From: Nanobdellota archaeon
GTDB lineage: Archaea > Aenigmatarchaeota > Aenigmatarchaeia > Aenigmatarchaeales > Aenigmatarchaeaceae
Length of the DNA: 64,000 nt
Assembly (NCBI GenBank): GCA_018901755.1
Contig: JAHIDZ010000020.1
Coordinates: 17,607 to 81,606 of the forward strand
Direction: 5' to 3'
Under the pieces are notes generated by a model. The model was not told the DNA's origin. It made no database searches and saw nothing but the letters and a program-made list of their open reading frames with translations. Positions 41,788 to 50,531 of this stretch are shown here, piece after piece (the stretch's first letter is position 1; each line of letters opens with the position of its first letter). Both the position numbers and the translations under genes were made by a program.

Positions 41788-42536
41788 GGAATCATCTTCT
41801 CAAATTCTTCATATTTTTTTCCATCGATATAATCAAGCGTCTCTTTTAACCATAACTCTTGCATATTATTTTTAGGTTTAAAAGAACGAATAGCTCTCTC
41901 AGGATTATCTCCATTCTTAATAACATCAAACATGTTCTTTATGATATCATCTGACCATTCTTCTCTTTTTGTTAAAGATGAAACAAAATCATTATTCCAT
42001 TTAAGTTGATAATCGACCAATTTCTGTGTATACTCTGGGTAATAGTTTTCTAAAAGTTTTTTTGATTTGGCCCTTTCGTAGTATGATAAGAATCTTTCAA
42101 TTCTAGTTAAACCAGGATATCGGTCTCCAGTTTCGCATATCCATAACGGAGCTCTAAAAGCTACATATGCTCCCATATGTTCAAAAATTTTATCCGAAAG
42201 AAATAAACCTTCGCTTACTTTACTTTTCCAATCAACAGGACCGCTGTGATCATATATTGCTTGATATATTTCATCTATCTCATTTTTATCAAACGAATTA
42301 TATCCATTCAATATCTCTCGAGATTTTTCAGCGCCACCAGTCATTGCAGTTATCATAAGCGGAATAGATAATTTTTTACCAAAGAATGTAATAGTTGTAT
42401 CAACATCATTTATACACAATTCGGAAAGAGTTTGATGAATCAGAGTAACGTCTTTGAAAAGCGGATTTGCTGTTTCGACATCTTTTTCCAAACAAACTTT
42501 TATATGTTCTGCTTTTCTTTTTTGAATATTAGTCAT
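41784..42536 (-). CDS. Chimeric ORF: IDI-2 N-terminus fused to an HD-hydrolase-like tail
   Basis: 250 residues. The first ~84 residues are the start of type 2 isopentenyl diphosphate isomerase (RKAEHIKVCLEKDVE, VTLIHQTLSELCINDVDTTI, IPLMITAMTGGAEKSR), which should be ~340 residues long. At about residue 85 the sequence switches to an unrelated domain (EIYQAIYDHSGPVDWKSKVS, LFLSDKIFEHMGAYVAFRAP) resembling the C-terminal half of an HD phosphohydrolase. Neither half is complete. The joint keeps the frame. It looks like an in-frame deletion between two genes; the FMN site is lost. Confidence 0.7.
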   Translation of the reverse strand: MTNIQKRKAEHIKVCLEKDVETANPLFKDVTLIHQTLSELCINDVDTTITFFGKKLSIPLMITAMTGGAEKSREILNGYNSFDKNEIDEIYQAIYDHSGPVDWKSKVSEGLFLSDKIFEHMGAYVAFRAPLWICETGDRYPGLTRIERFLSYYERAKSKKLLENYYPEYTQKLVDYQLKWNNDFVSSLTKREEWSDDIIKNMFDVIKNGDNPERAIRSFKPKNNMQELWLKETLDYIDGKKYEEFEKMIP

Positions 42537-42540
42537 AAAA

Positions 42541-43341
42541 TCACCCCGTAATTATTGTACCAACATTATTTCCTTTCATCGCATTAACAATATTTTCAGA
42601 TATCAGACCGCTAATAATTTGTGATTTTACTCCAATATTCATCAATTCTGAAACTTTTGTCAACATGCCACCAGATACATCTGTGTCTAAAGATCCTGTC
42701 AGCGCTTTTTTAACCTCTTCAAAGTTTTGTGAGTTTATTTCTGTAATATGTTTAGCATCATTAAATTTATTTGGATCTTTATCATATATTCCATTTACAT
42801 TTGTAATATGAATTATCTTTTCAGCGTTTAATTTTTTTGCAAGATATGGAGCTATTTGATCACCTGACAAAACAGCACATTTCTGTTTTTCATCATAAGC
42901 CGGAACACCGTATAAGACGGGTATCATTCCTATGTTTACTAAATTTTCTATTGCCGTTATATCTCCTTTCACTATTCTGCCCGCATTCAATATAATGAAA
43001 GAAGATGCCTGGCATGGAATAGCTGGTAAACCATGTTTGATTAGATGCTGTGTAGCAATACAATTTAATTCGTTCTGTAAACGTTGTACTTCTGCAAAAT
43101 CAACAAGCTGTTCATCTTTAACAATTCCAAGATGTAATCCTGTTCTCTTTGCAATCGAATGACCATAAGAACCTGCGCCATGAACGAGAATCAAACGCAT
43201 TTCTTTAGGATTATATCCTTTTGCTATTTCTGCAGAAAATTTCTCAAGATTCGCATAATCAACTTTAGGTATTTCACTTTTCTTATCAGTTATAATACTC
43301 CCGCCTAATTTTATTATTATAAGTGACTTCATAATAATCAT
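42541..43341 (-). CDS. ipk: Isopentenyl phosphate kinase
   Basis: 266 residues, amino acid kinase fold. KSLIIIKLGGSIITDKKS at the start, LILVHGAGSYGHSIAKRTGL with the catalytic-site histidine, and GSLDTDVSGGMLTKVSELM near the end are typical of IPK. It converts isopentenyl phosphate to IPP, the last step of the archaeal alternative mevalonate route. The start may be the ATG 9 bases in (MKSLIII). Directly follows the radical SAM gene. Confidence 0.92.
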   Translation of the reverse strand: MIIMKSLIIIKLGGSIITDKKSEIPKVDYANLEKFSAEIAKGYNPKEMRLILVHGAGSYGHSIAKRTGLHLGIVKDEQLVDFAEVQRLQNELNCIATQHLIKHGLPAIPCQASSFIILNAGRIVKGDITAIENLVNIGMIPVLYGVPAYDEKQKCAVLSGDQIAPYLAKKLNAEKIIHITNVNGIYDKDPNKFNDAKHITEINSQNFEEVKKALTGSLDTDVSGGMLTKVSELMNIGVKSQIISGLISENIVNAMKGNNVGTIITG

Positions 43342-44463
43342 CTATACATTTATTTTTTCTAATTTTTTACTTGTATCCTGATTTAGTTTAAAACACGTTG
43401 GATCCATACCGTTGGTCTTATGTGTATATCCATAAGCAAGTATTCTGCATCCACCCATGCACGAATTATATTTTTTACACTGTTCACATCCACGAGGTGG
43501 TTCTCTAAATAGTTTGAAACCGTTTTCCCAAATATCTTTCAAACTTCTTTCTCGTATGTTTCCTTCATAAAAAACAGGTAAATCCATACAAGGACATGGT
43601 ATTAAATTTCCATCTGCACTTATTGCACATATCCTTCTTCCGGCTTTACACCCTGCAAAATTAACTCTAATATATTTCGAATATCTCTTTAACCAATCGT
43701 ATGATTCAAATGTAGGACCCTCAATATCTATTAACCATTTTTTATCATAAGAAATAAACTCATCAATAATTTCTTTCATTTTAACTAAATATTCTGGGAT
43801 TGAAAATAATTTTTCTAAACTGCAACAACCAGTTGGTATAGGTTGAAATATACTTAATGTATCAATATTTTTATCATGACAAAATTTCATTAATTGAGAC
43901 GGCCCATCGGCATTAACTTTAGTCAATACACAACTTACAATATTATGGATATTCGTTTGATTAATAAGATTAATATTTTTAATAACTTTGTCAAATTGTT
44001 TAGGATTTGTATTTTTTATTTTAGCATAAAGATTTCTATCAAGCGTATCTAAAGGTGTTTGTATAGACATTACACCCATTTTATCAAGTTTATTTATTTT
44101 TTCCTTATTCAAAAGGGTACAGTTCGACGCTATCTTAATTTGCAAATTATAGTTTCTCATTTCCTTCAGTAGTGTCCAAATATCTTTCCTTATGAATGGT
44201 TCTCCGCCAGATATAACAAATCTTGGCACACCATAGTCTGCTGCTTCTTTTATGAAATTTAATGCTTCCTTTGTACTAAGTTCTTTATTTTTCATATTTC
44301 CACTTGATGAAAAACAGTAAAAACATCTGTTATTACATTTGTTTGTTATATTCCAAAATATACAACCCTTAAGCGCCACATCTTTATTTTTTGCAGTTTC
44401 ATCAACATGACTCTCATTAAATTTTAATTTTAATCTAAGCATATCATTACCCACTTTTTCCAA
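43342..44463 (-). CDS. Radical SAM/SPASM protein (second of pair)
   Basis: 373 residues. The radical SAM cluster motif CNNRCFYC lies near residue 41 and the SPASM region near the C-terminus has GCKAGRRICAISADGNLIPC and later CEQCKKYNSCMGGC, for auxiliary Fe-S clusters. Such proteins often modify peptides or act in heme/cofactor synthesis (AhbC/AhbD-like). The start overlaps the preceding SPASM gene by 17 bases, so they are a matched pair inside the isoprenoid operon. Substrate unknown. Confidence 0.85.
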   Translation of the reverse strand: MEKVGNDMLRLKLKFNESHVDETAKNKDVALKGCIFWNITNKCNNRCFYCFSSSGNMKNKELSTKEALNFIKEAADYGVPRFVISGGEPFIRKDIWTLLKEMRNYNLQIKIASNCTLLNKEKINKLDKMGVMSIQTPLDTLDRNLYAKIKNTNPKQFDKVIKNINLINQTNIHNIVSCVLTKVNADGPSQLMKFCHDKNIDTLSIFQPIPTGCCSLEKLFSIPEYLVKMKEIIDEFISYDKKWLIDIEGPTFESYDWLKRYSKYIRVNFAGCKAGRRICAISADGNLIPCPCMDLPVFYEGNIRERSLKDIWENGFKLFREPPRGCEQCKKYNSCMGGCRILAYGYTHKTNGMDPTCFKLNQDTSKKLEKINV

Positions 44464-45472
44464 TCCAACATTTTTGATCTACACCGTCTCTCTGTCTTAA
44501 ATAACAACCACCACGACACTGCGTAATTAATTTACAGTCTGGCTTCTTACAAGTTTTTAATAAAATATTCGATGTAAATTCTTCTGAATTTAATATGTTC
44601 TCGATTGGTTGTTTTCGCATATTACCAAAAATCTTTGAATCCATCGAGCAATAATGTATATCACCCAGTGCACTGGTATACATCATCTTCTCTCCAGCTG
44701 GGCATGCACCATGTTTTATGCTAGAATCCAAAAGACTAATTAGAGGATCAGCTGTCCTTATCATTATGTTGTCATCTTTGGAAAGTTTAATTAATTCTTC
44801 ATTTAAATTCTTATATTCATTGAATGAAAGAATCTCGTTCTGATTATTGATTGCCGTACCAGCGGGCAACATATCCCATATTCTATAAGAATCAGCATTT
44901 TTTCTTGCAAACTCAAATATCTCTGGTATCACTGTTCTATTACATTTCATTGCGATCGTAGCTATTATTATAGGAACGCCAACCTCTTTTAAATTTTCAA
45001 TTGCTTTGAGTAATAATGCGTATGACCCGTTGAAACCGCGAATTCTATCGTGTTCAGATGGTAAAATGTGATCTAAATTCATTTGTACTTGAGTAATTCC
45101 TGCTTCTTTTATTTTTCTAGCATTATCTTTTGTGATAAGTGATCCATTACTGCAAATATGAACAACAAATCCAATCTCGGCAGCATATCTCGCTATTTCA
45201 AAAAAATCTTCTCGGAGCAATGGTTCGCCACCCAATAATGAAATTTGTTTAAACCCCAACTGTTTTAATTTATTAAAATATGTCTTATATTCTTCTATTG
45301 TCAACTCATTTTTTCCTTCAGTTTTTTCGCCAGCGAAACAATAAATGCAATTGAAATTACACCTTTTTGTAAATTCTATGCAAGCCCAAATAGGAGTTTT
45401 TGAAACGATGCTATGCTTCTTTGAGAAATCTCTATCCCCTTTAAATTCAAAGGTAACTCTACACATCAACAA
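44447..45472 (-). CDS. Radical SAM/SPASM protein (first of pair)
   Basis: 341 residues. CNFNCIYC near residue 38, then LLGGEPLLREDFFEIARYAA; SPASM region GACPAGEKMMYTSALGDIHY with CSMDS, and CKKPDCKLITQCRGGCYLR. Related to but clearly distinct from its neighbour. It lies 7 bases from the prenyl synthase stop, suggesting one operon with isoprenoid genes. Possible roles: peptide maturation, heme branch, or lipid/quinone modification. Confidence 0.85.
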   Translation of the reverse strand: MLMCRVTFEFKGDRDFSKKHSIVSKTPIWACIEFTKRCNFNCIYCFAGEKTEGKNELTIEEYKTYFNKLKQLGFKQISLLGGEPLLREDFFEIARYAAEIGFVVHICSNGSLITKDNARKIKEAGITQVQMNLDHILPSEHDRIRGFNGSYALLLKAIENLKEVGVPIIIATIAMKCNRTVIPEIFEFARKNADSYRIWDMLPAGTAINNQNEILSFNEYKNLNEELIKLSKDDNIMIRTADPLISLLDSSIKHGACPAGEKMMYTSALGDIHYCSMDSKIFGNMRKQPIENILNSEEFTSNILLKTCKKPDCKLITQCRGGCYLRQRDGVDQKCWIGKSG

Positions 45473-45479
45473 TCATCAT

Positions 45480-46562
45480 TTAATTTTCTCTTTCAACGAG
45501 ATAATCTGCAAATGCCTTTATCTTTTCTTTTGCTTCTGACGCTGGAAACAATTTATCTACGTCTTTCCAAGCACTCATAATCATGTTCTTTGCATAATTT
45601 TTTGCGTAGTTGACAGAATCATATTTTTTAATAATATCAATTGCTTCTTGCTTTAAATTGAAATCCGTTGGATGCATGTTCAAAATTTCTATTAATCTTT
45701 TTTTATCTTCTACAGAAGCATTCTGAAATGTATGAATAATCATCAGTGTTCTTTTTCCTTCTGTTATATCACTTCCAATATACTCTTTTACAAATTGCGC
45801 AGAATCACTTGTAGCAGTTAAATTCAATATATCATCTTTAATCTGGAAGGCTACTCCTATTGTTTCAGACAGTTTACCAATTGCCTCTACCTGTTCAGTT
45901 GTTGCTCCTGACAAAGCTGCTGCTATTTTAGCAGACATTCTAGCCAATGTACCGGTTTTATATGCGCACATCTGAAGATACTGCTTCTCACTCAAATTGT
46001 CTGCATTTGCTAATCCTTTGTGCCAGGTTATATCATATGCTTGTCCAAATGATAAATTAATCATTTCTTGAGCGTATATCTCATAAACATTCAAAAGTAA
46101 TTCGGGCTTGAATTTGTCTTTGTTTTTAATCAATGATAAAAGCGGCAAAAAATACATTGTATTCCCAGCATTTATAGCAATATCAACGCCAAACATCTTA
46201 TGTGTGCACGGCTTTCCTCTTCTTAGATCACTGGAATCCTCAACATCATCTACCATAAGTGTTCCGTTATGAACAACTTCTGGTATTACAACAAATTCTT
46301 TTACATCTTCTGGATTCTTTCCTAAAGCTTCTGCAATAAGTAAAAACAATACTGGTCTCCATCTCTTTCCTCCGCGATTTAATAAATCCCATATTGGATC
46401 TGCAACACCTTTGTTAATTGCATTAATATCATGTTCATACCTAGCGTTCCCGCATGTGAATAATAAACTTTCCAAATCATATTTTTTTGGTATATATTTT
46501 TCAATTATTCTATCTATTTCAGGACCCTTTTCTTTAAGAACTTCCTTAATATCAACCATCAT
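45480..46562 (-). CDS. Polyprenyl diphosphate synthase (GGPP synthase type)
   Basis: 360 residues. First aspartate-rich motif LMVDDVEDSSDLRRGKP near residue 105 (DDxxD) and second FQIKDDILNLTA near residue 236. A family-typical N-terminal GGKRWRPVLFLL motif is present. It would condense IPP with allylic diphosphates to geranylgeranyl diphosphate for ether lipids. First gene of the minus-strand operon; divergent from the TrmB-type regulator with about 180 bases between the starts. Confidence 0.92.
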   Translation of the reverse strand: MMVDIKEVLKEKGPEIDRIIEKYIPKKYDLESLLFTCGNARYEHDINAINKGVADPIWDLLNRGGKRWRPVLFLLIAEALGKNPEDVKEFVVIPEVVHNGTLMVDDVEDSSDLRRGKPCTHKMFGVDIAINAGNTMYFLPLLSLIKNKDKFKPELLLNVYEIYAQEMINLSFGQAYDITWHKGLANADNLSEKQYLQMCAYKTGTLARMSAKIAAALSGATTEQVEAIGKLSETIGVAFQIKDDILNLTATSDSAQFVKEYIGSDITEGKRTLMIIHTFQNASVEDKKRLIEILNMHPTDFNLKQEAIDIIKKYDSVNYAKNYAKNMIMSAWKDVDKLFPASEAKEKIKAFADYLVEREN

Positions 46563-46692
46563 AAATCACCTCTATTTTTTATTAATGTTTTTTATTAATG
46601 CAAACATGATACAACGTATAGTAAGTTACTATAGAAAAAGGTATTTAAACCTTGGCACCCAACCGACAATAAACGTTAAACAACTACCTATA

Positions 46693-46702
46693 ACACCGGT
46701 GT
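46693..46702. promoter_or_regulatory. Putative operator 1 (ACACCGGTGT) upstream of TrmB-type gene
   Basis: Perfect 10-bp palindrome ACACCGGTGT, followed by AGGTGTAA and a TTTAAATA box starting at 46713, ~28 bases before the regulator start. The same pattern occurs at 47539. It lies between the divergent prenyl synthase and regulator genes, so it could act on both. Confidence 0.5.
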
Positions 46703-46741
46703 AGGTGTAACCTTTAAATATTTTCAAACATCATTTAGATT

Positions 46742-47527
46742 ATGCAAAATCAGATGCTAGAAAGAACATTTATGCAACTCGGTATGAGTCCTTATGAAAC
46801 AAGGGCATATGTAGCTCTAGTTACAGAAGGCAGATTGAAAGCATCTGAGATCGGCAAGGTAGCAAAAATACCACAGAGCAAAATATATTCTGTATTAGAA
46901 CTTTTGTCTATGAAGGAACTGATTGAAACTTCTCCGGGGTTCCCAAAAGAGTATCGAGCTATTTCTCCTATGAATGCTGCAGAAAAACTTATTCTTGCAA
47001 AAGAAAAGAAAATAAATGAACTAAAAAAAGATGTTAAAGATTCTCTTTCAAAAATAAGCACATCAGTTCAAAAACCAACTATGAAAGAAGGCGAAATATG
47101 GACAGTATATGGAAAAGAGGCATTCCCAATAAAAGGATTAGAATTGCTAGAAAAGGCTAAAAAAAGTTTTATTCTTTGTACAATGCACTTTACGACGAAT
47201 CCAGACTTGGAAGCTGGATTTAAAAAAGCTATCAAAAGAGGGATAGACTGCAGAGTAATAGGAACTGTTGAAAAAAACACTGTAAATAATGTACGTGGAT
47301 ATATTAAGATGGGTTTCCAAGCTAAACATTTAAAACATGAATTTCCTAGATTTGCAATCATAGACAATAGATTTGTCATTTTTAGAATATCACGCCCAGA
47401 ATACGGCGTGTATACTTCTATCTGGATTGAAAGTGTTTCTCTAGCAAAGATTTTCACAGAACTATTTGAGAGACTGTGGATTGAAAGCAAAGATGTTGAA
47501 ACTCTCGTTAAACGATACAAAAAATAG
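46742..47527 (+). CDS. TrmB-family transcription regulator
   Basis: 261 residues. N-terminal winged helix of the TrmB type: LGMSPYETRAYVALVTEGRL, ASEIGKVAKIPQSKIYSVLE, LIETSPGFPKEYRAISP; a coiled-coil linker (KEKKINELKKDVKDSLSKI); C-terminal phospholipase-D-like ligand domain (FILCTMHFTTNPDLEAGF). These usually sense sugars or other metabolites. It probably controls itself and the gene that follows, given shared ACACC-GTGT sites. Confidence 0.87.
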   Translation: MQNQMLERTFMQLGMSPYETRAYVALVTEGRLKASEIGKVAKIPQSKIYSVLELLSMKELIETSPGFPKEYRAISPMNAAEKLILAKEKKINELKKDVKDSLSKISTSVQKPTMKEGEIWTVYGKEAFPIKGLELLEKAKKSFILCTMHFTTNPDLEAGFKKAIKRGIDCRVIGTVEKNTVNNVRGYIKMGFQAKHLKHEFPRFAIIDNRFVIFRISRPEYGVYTSIWIESVSLAKIFTELFERLWIESKDVETLVKRYKK

Positions 47528-47538
47528 CCTATATACTT

Positions 47539-47548
47539 ACACCAGTGT
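47539..47548. promoter_or_regulatory. Putative operator 2 (ACACCAGTGT)
   Basis: ACACCAGTGT followed by GTTGGTAGT resembles operator 1 and precedes an ACTTAAATAC TATA box at 47563-47572, just before the 47595 gene. One base differs from the perfect palindrome. Confidence 0.45.
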
Positions 47549-47594
47549 GTTGGTAGTATAATACTTAAATACTTATTAGTAGTAATAATATATT

Positions 47595-48326
47595 ATGAGT
47601 AAACTTACAATACCGATTGAAAAACATTTAGCGTATCCAGTATTTGCACAAACTGCATACAACAATAGACACTTCGGTGAAACAAGAGAATTTGCATCAG
47701 CTTTTGTGACTGTATTTAGTGCAACATATGAACCAAATAATCTTCTTTTACCGAATGGCGGAAAGAATTATACTTCTGAACTGAAAACTCTTGGGGTTTT
47801 GAAGAAATCTTGGAAAGGATACGAAGTCACAGATAAGGGCAGAAAAGTTCTTGAAAAGGTCATACACTGGGGGGATTTAAGCTCGTGGACAAAAACAAAA
47901 GACATACTAACCGAAACACCAAATCCGACGAATATTGATGTTTTAACATATCTTAATGATAACGGATCTACCCGATTTGACAAATTAAAAAAGAATCTTT
48001 CAGAAATCTATTCAAAAAATAAGATTGTTGTGAAGATACCATTCTATAAAATGTTCGATAGTAAACCTAAAGATAACATTGTGGAAGCAGTTGAATATGG
48101 ATTTCATCGTTGGTATGTATCTGGGGATGGCAAATCGTTAGAGGATTTTCCGGATAAATATAAAATGATACCAAAAATAGAAGGAGAAAACAGCGAAAAT
48201 TATCACAATCGGATGGCAAGAACAATTCTTGCTCTCGATGACAAAAAAGAACTTGATATAACAAATTATGGAGTAAGAAAACTTAAACTTTTGCAAGAAA
48301 TTTCTGATATGGTACTAGAGTACTAA
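47595..48326 (+). CDS. Hypothetical protein, possible winged-helix regulator or effector
   Basis: 243 residues, not recognised. The segment SFVTV... is followed by a helix-turn-strand region (GKNYTSELKTLGVLKKSWKG, YEVTDKGRKVLEKVIH) that resembles a winged helix with the usual beta-hairpin wing. The second half is mixed alpha/beta with a Trp-containing WYVSGDGKSLEDFPDKY. It sits directly downstream of the TrmB-type gene behind a similar operator, so it is probably in its regulon. Confidence 0.6.
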   Translation: MSKLTIPIEKHLAYPVFAQTAYNNRHFGETREFASAFVTVFSATYEPNNLLLPNGGKNYTSELKTLGVLKKSWKGYEVTDKGRKVLEKVIHWGDLSSWTKTKDILTETPNPTNIDVLTYLNDNGSTRFDKLKKNLSEIYSKNKIVVKIPFYKMFDSKPKDNIVEAVEYGFHRWYVSGDGKSLEDFPDKYKMIPKIEGENSENYHNRMARTILALDDKKELDITNYGVRKLKLLQEISDMVLEY

Positions 48327-48336
48327 AAAACTAATT

Positions 48337-48867
48337 CTACCCAAATCCACGCCCTCTTCCAAGACCACGAGAACTTTTACCCGAAGAAGTTAAACCTCTA
48401 AATACACGTCCGCGCTGATCACGTATCCATTTAATTTGTTTATCTTTAACAATGCAAGGATGCTGTGGATCTACTAAAATAACTTCAAACCAGAAAAATT
48501 TACCAGTTTCTGCAATATAATAACTATTAAGAACTTCTAAATTAATGAATTTTTTTGCAACTCTTCCTTCGGCAATATGTTGCTTATTCATTTCAGGTGT
48601 ATATTTTCTCATACCAGCTTTCAGAGGTTTTCGTCCACCTGCTGGTTTTTCTCTTTTACTTCCACCTTTTCCAATTCTAACTCTTACCATAACAAAGCCT
48701 TGTTTTGCTTTGTAACCAAGAGTATGCGCTCTATCTAATTTAGTAGGACGATCAATTTTAACAAACACAGGCTCTTTAGCCCAAGAAATAACTCTTTCTT
48801 TCATTAAAGCTGTATACTCTTCTGTATCATAAACATTTTTCATGTATTTGTAGTATCCCATTCTCAC
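48337..48867 (-). CDS. rpl15e: Large-subunit ribosomal protein L15e
   Basis: 176 residues. MGYYKYMKNVYDTEEYTALM near the start (the second Met is the usual initiator), RLDRAHTLGYKAKQGFVMVR and the Gly/Arg-rich end GLTSSGKSSRGLGRGRG match archaeal L15e; the C-terminus is slightly shorter than in other archaea. Converges with the gene at 47595-48326 with 10 bases between stops. Confidence 0.95.
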   Translation of the reverse strand: MRMGYYKYMKNVYDTEEYTALMKERVISWAKEPVFVKIDRPTKLDRAHTLGYKAKQGFVMVRVRIGKGGSKREKPAGGRKPLKAGMRKYTPEMNKQHIAEGRVAKKFINLEVLNSYYIAETGKFFWFEVILVDPQHPCIVKDKQIKWIRDQRGRVFRGLTSSGKSSRGLGRGRGFG

Positions 48868-48923
48868 ATCGCCTCATGGCTTCAAGTTGTTAATTTATAT
48901 ACAAAGAACCTTTATAAATTAAT

Positions 48924-49118
48924 ATGGTTAACATCGGAAAAGTATTTCTGGGAATAATAGTAGTATTGGCTGGAGTTTGGATGTTAGTACCAACAAGCGT
49001 ATGTGGAAACATATATTGTCCTGGACTTTGGAAAGAGCTTTGGTTCATATTAAAAGGAATTTTACCAATAACTCTGGTAGGTTTAGGTATAATTTTAATC
49101 TGGGTTGAATCAGAGTAA
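48924..49118 (+). CDS. Small two-helix membrane protein
   Basis: 64 residues with two hydrophobic helices (VFLGIIVVLAGVWMLVP and ITLVGLGIILIWVES) and two cysteines between them (VCGNIYCPG). Start in a leaderless position, with a TTTATAAATTAAT TATA-like box about 20 bases before. Resembles uncharacterised small archaeal membrane proteins. Followed by MFS, possibly one transcript. Confidence 0.62.
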   Translation: MVNIGKVFLGIIVVLAGVWMLVPTSVCGNIYCPGLWKELWFILKGILPITLVGLGIILIWVESE

Positions 49119-49151
49119 AGCTTATTAACAAACTAACAGACAAATAATTAT

Positions 49152-50525
49152 ATGAAGAAGCCAACTAAAAAAGAAATTGAAAAATCTTTAAAAAATTCTA
49201 TAATGGATGGCGTGACTGATTCTGCTAAAAATGGTATAACTGATAATTATAAAATACCGTTCGCATTGGCAATGGGTGCGAGCAATCAAATGATTGGTCT
49301 TCTCAGTGCTTTACCTGATTTATTTGGAATTATATTTCAAGCTTTCAGTAAACAAATAATTCAAAAATTTGGAAGCAAGAAAAAAGCCTGTAATTATAAT
49401 ATATTCATAAGCAGATTGTTTTGGATTCCAATGATACTCATACCGTTTTTATTTGAAAACGGGATTTGGTGGTTTTTACTTTTCTTATGCATACAAGGCA
49501 TATTCACACAAATATCTGCAACAGCTTGGTTTTCTTGGATAGCTGATATTGTCCCAAAGAACATACGTGGAAGATATTTTGGAAAAAGAAATATGTTATC
49601 AAACTTGGCAGCATTTCTTGCATCTCTATGGGCTGGTTGGATGCTTGGAATAATGAATAGTTTTTATGGATTTGCATTAATATTTGGGGTATCAATGATA
49701 TTTGGATTTCTATCAAATTACTATCTTAGTAAAATGATAGATACGCCAATAAAAACTCACCCAAAAATATCTTTTAGTTTCAATCATTTTATCCATGGTA
49801 TAAATCACCATAGCAACTATTCGAATTTTGTATTATTCAAAACTCTAATGGCATTTGCTATACAAATCTCATCGCCGTTCTGGATAGTTTATGTTCTAAA
49901 AGATATGAACATCGGATATGAATGGTATGCTATATCTCTAGCTGTTTATGTTTTAGCAGATACACTATCTCAAAGATACTGGGGACGCATGACAGATCGT
50001 TTTGGTGATAGAAAAATAATGTTTGTCTGCGCAGTATTAATACCATTTGGAGCACTAGCAATGCTTTTCGTAAACAACATACCAATACTTATGGTTGAAA
50101 GAATATTTAGTGCATTTGTGTTTGCAGGTTTCAGTATTGCCTCATTTAATTATCTTCTTAATGTATCGCCTGAAGAAGATAGTCCTACATTCATAGCAAA
50201 TTATAGATTCTTTGCAGGCATTGGTTCTTGTATAGGACCGATAGTAGGTGGTATTCTAGCAACAATATTAGTAACAACCCCATTCCTTACTCTATCAGCA
50301 TTGCAAACATTATTCTTAATTGCTTTTGCGCTTAGAATGGTTGTAGCATTAGCCATGATAAACAGAGTGCATTCTATTGGAAAAGGAAAGCATCTAAAAT
50401 TCAGAAATGTATTCATTAAAACTGCAATATTCTATCCTATACTTGCACTAAGACATGATATAGAATTCCTATCTCATAGCATTCATAAGTGGGAAGTTAA
50501 ATTTAAAAGCCAATTGACACACTAA
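49152..50525 (+). CDS. Major facilitator superfamily transporter
   Basis: 457 residues with about twelve hydrophobic helices. It starts with a charged stretch (KKPTKKEIEKSLKNSIMDGV), and the loop motifs VPKNIRGRYFGKRN and WGRMTDRFGDRKIMF resemble MFS loops 2-3 and 8-9. Substrate unknown. The following cupredoxin starts 6 bases after the stop. Confidence 0.85.
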   Translation: MKKPTKKEIEKSLKNSIMDGVTDSAKNGITDNYKIPFALAMGASNQMIGLLSALPDLFGIIFQAFSKQIIQKFGSKKKACNYNIFISRLFWIPMILIPFLFENGIWWFLLFLCIQGIFTQISATAWFSWIADIVPKNIRGRYFGKRNMLSNLAAFLASLWAGWMLGIMNSFYGFALIFGVSMIFGFLSNYYLSKMIDTPIKTHPKISFSFNHFIHGINHHSNYSNFVLFKTLMAFAIQISSPFWIVYVLKDMNIGYEWYAISLAVYVLADTLSQRYWGRMTDRFGDRKIMFVCAVLIPFGALAMLFVNNIPILMVERIFSAFVFAGFSIASFNYLLNVSPEEDSPTFIANYRFFAGIGSCIGPIVGGILATILVTTPFLTLSALQTLFLIAFALRMVVALAMINRVHSIGKGKHLKFRNVFIKTAIFYPILALRHDIEFLSHSIHKWEVKFKSQLTH

Positions 50526-50531
50526 TTAGTT

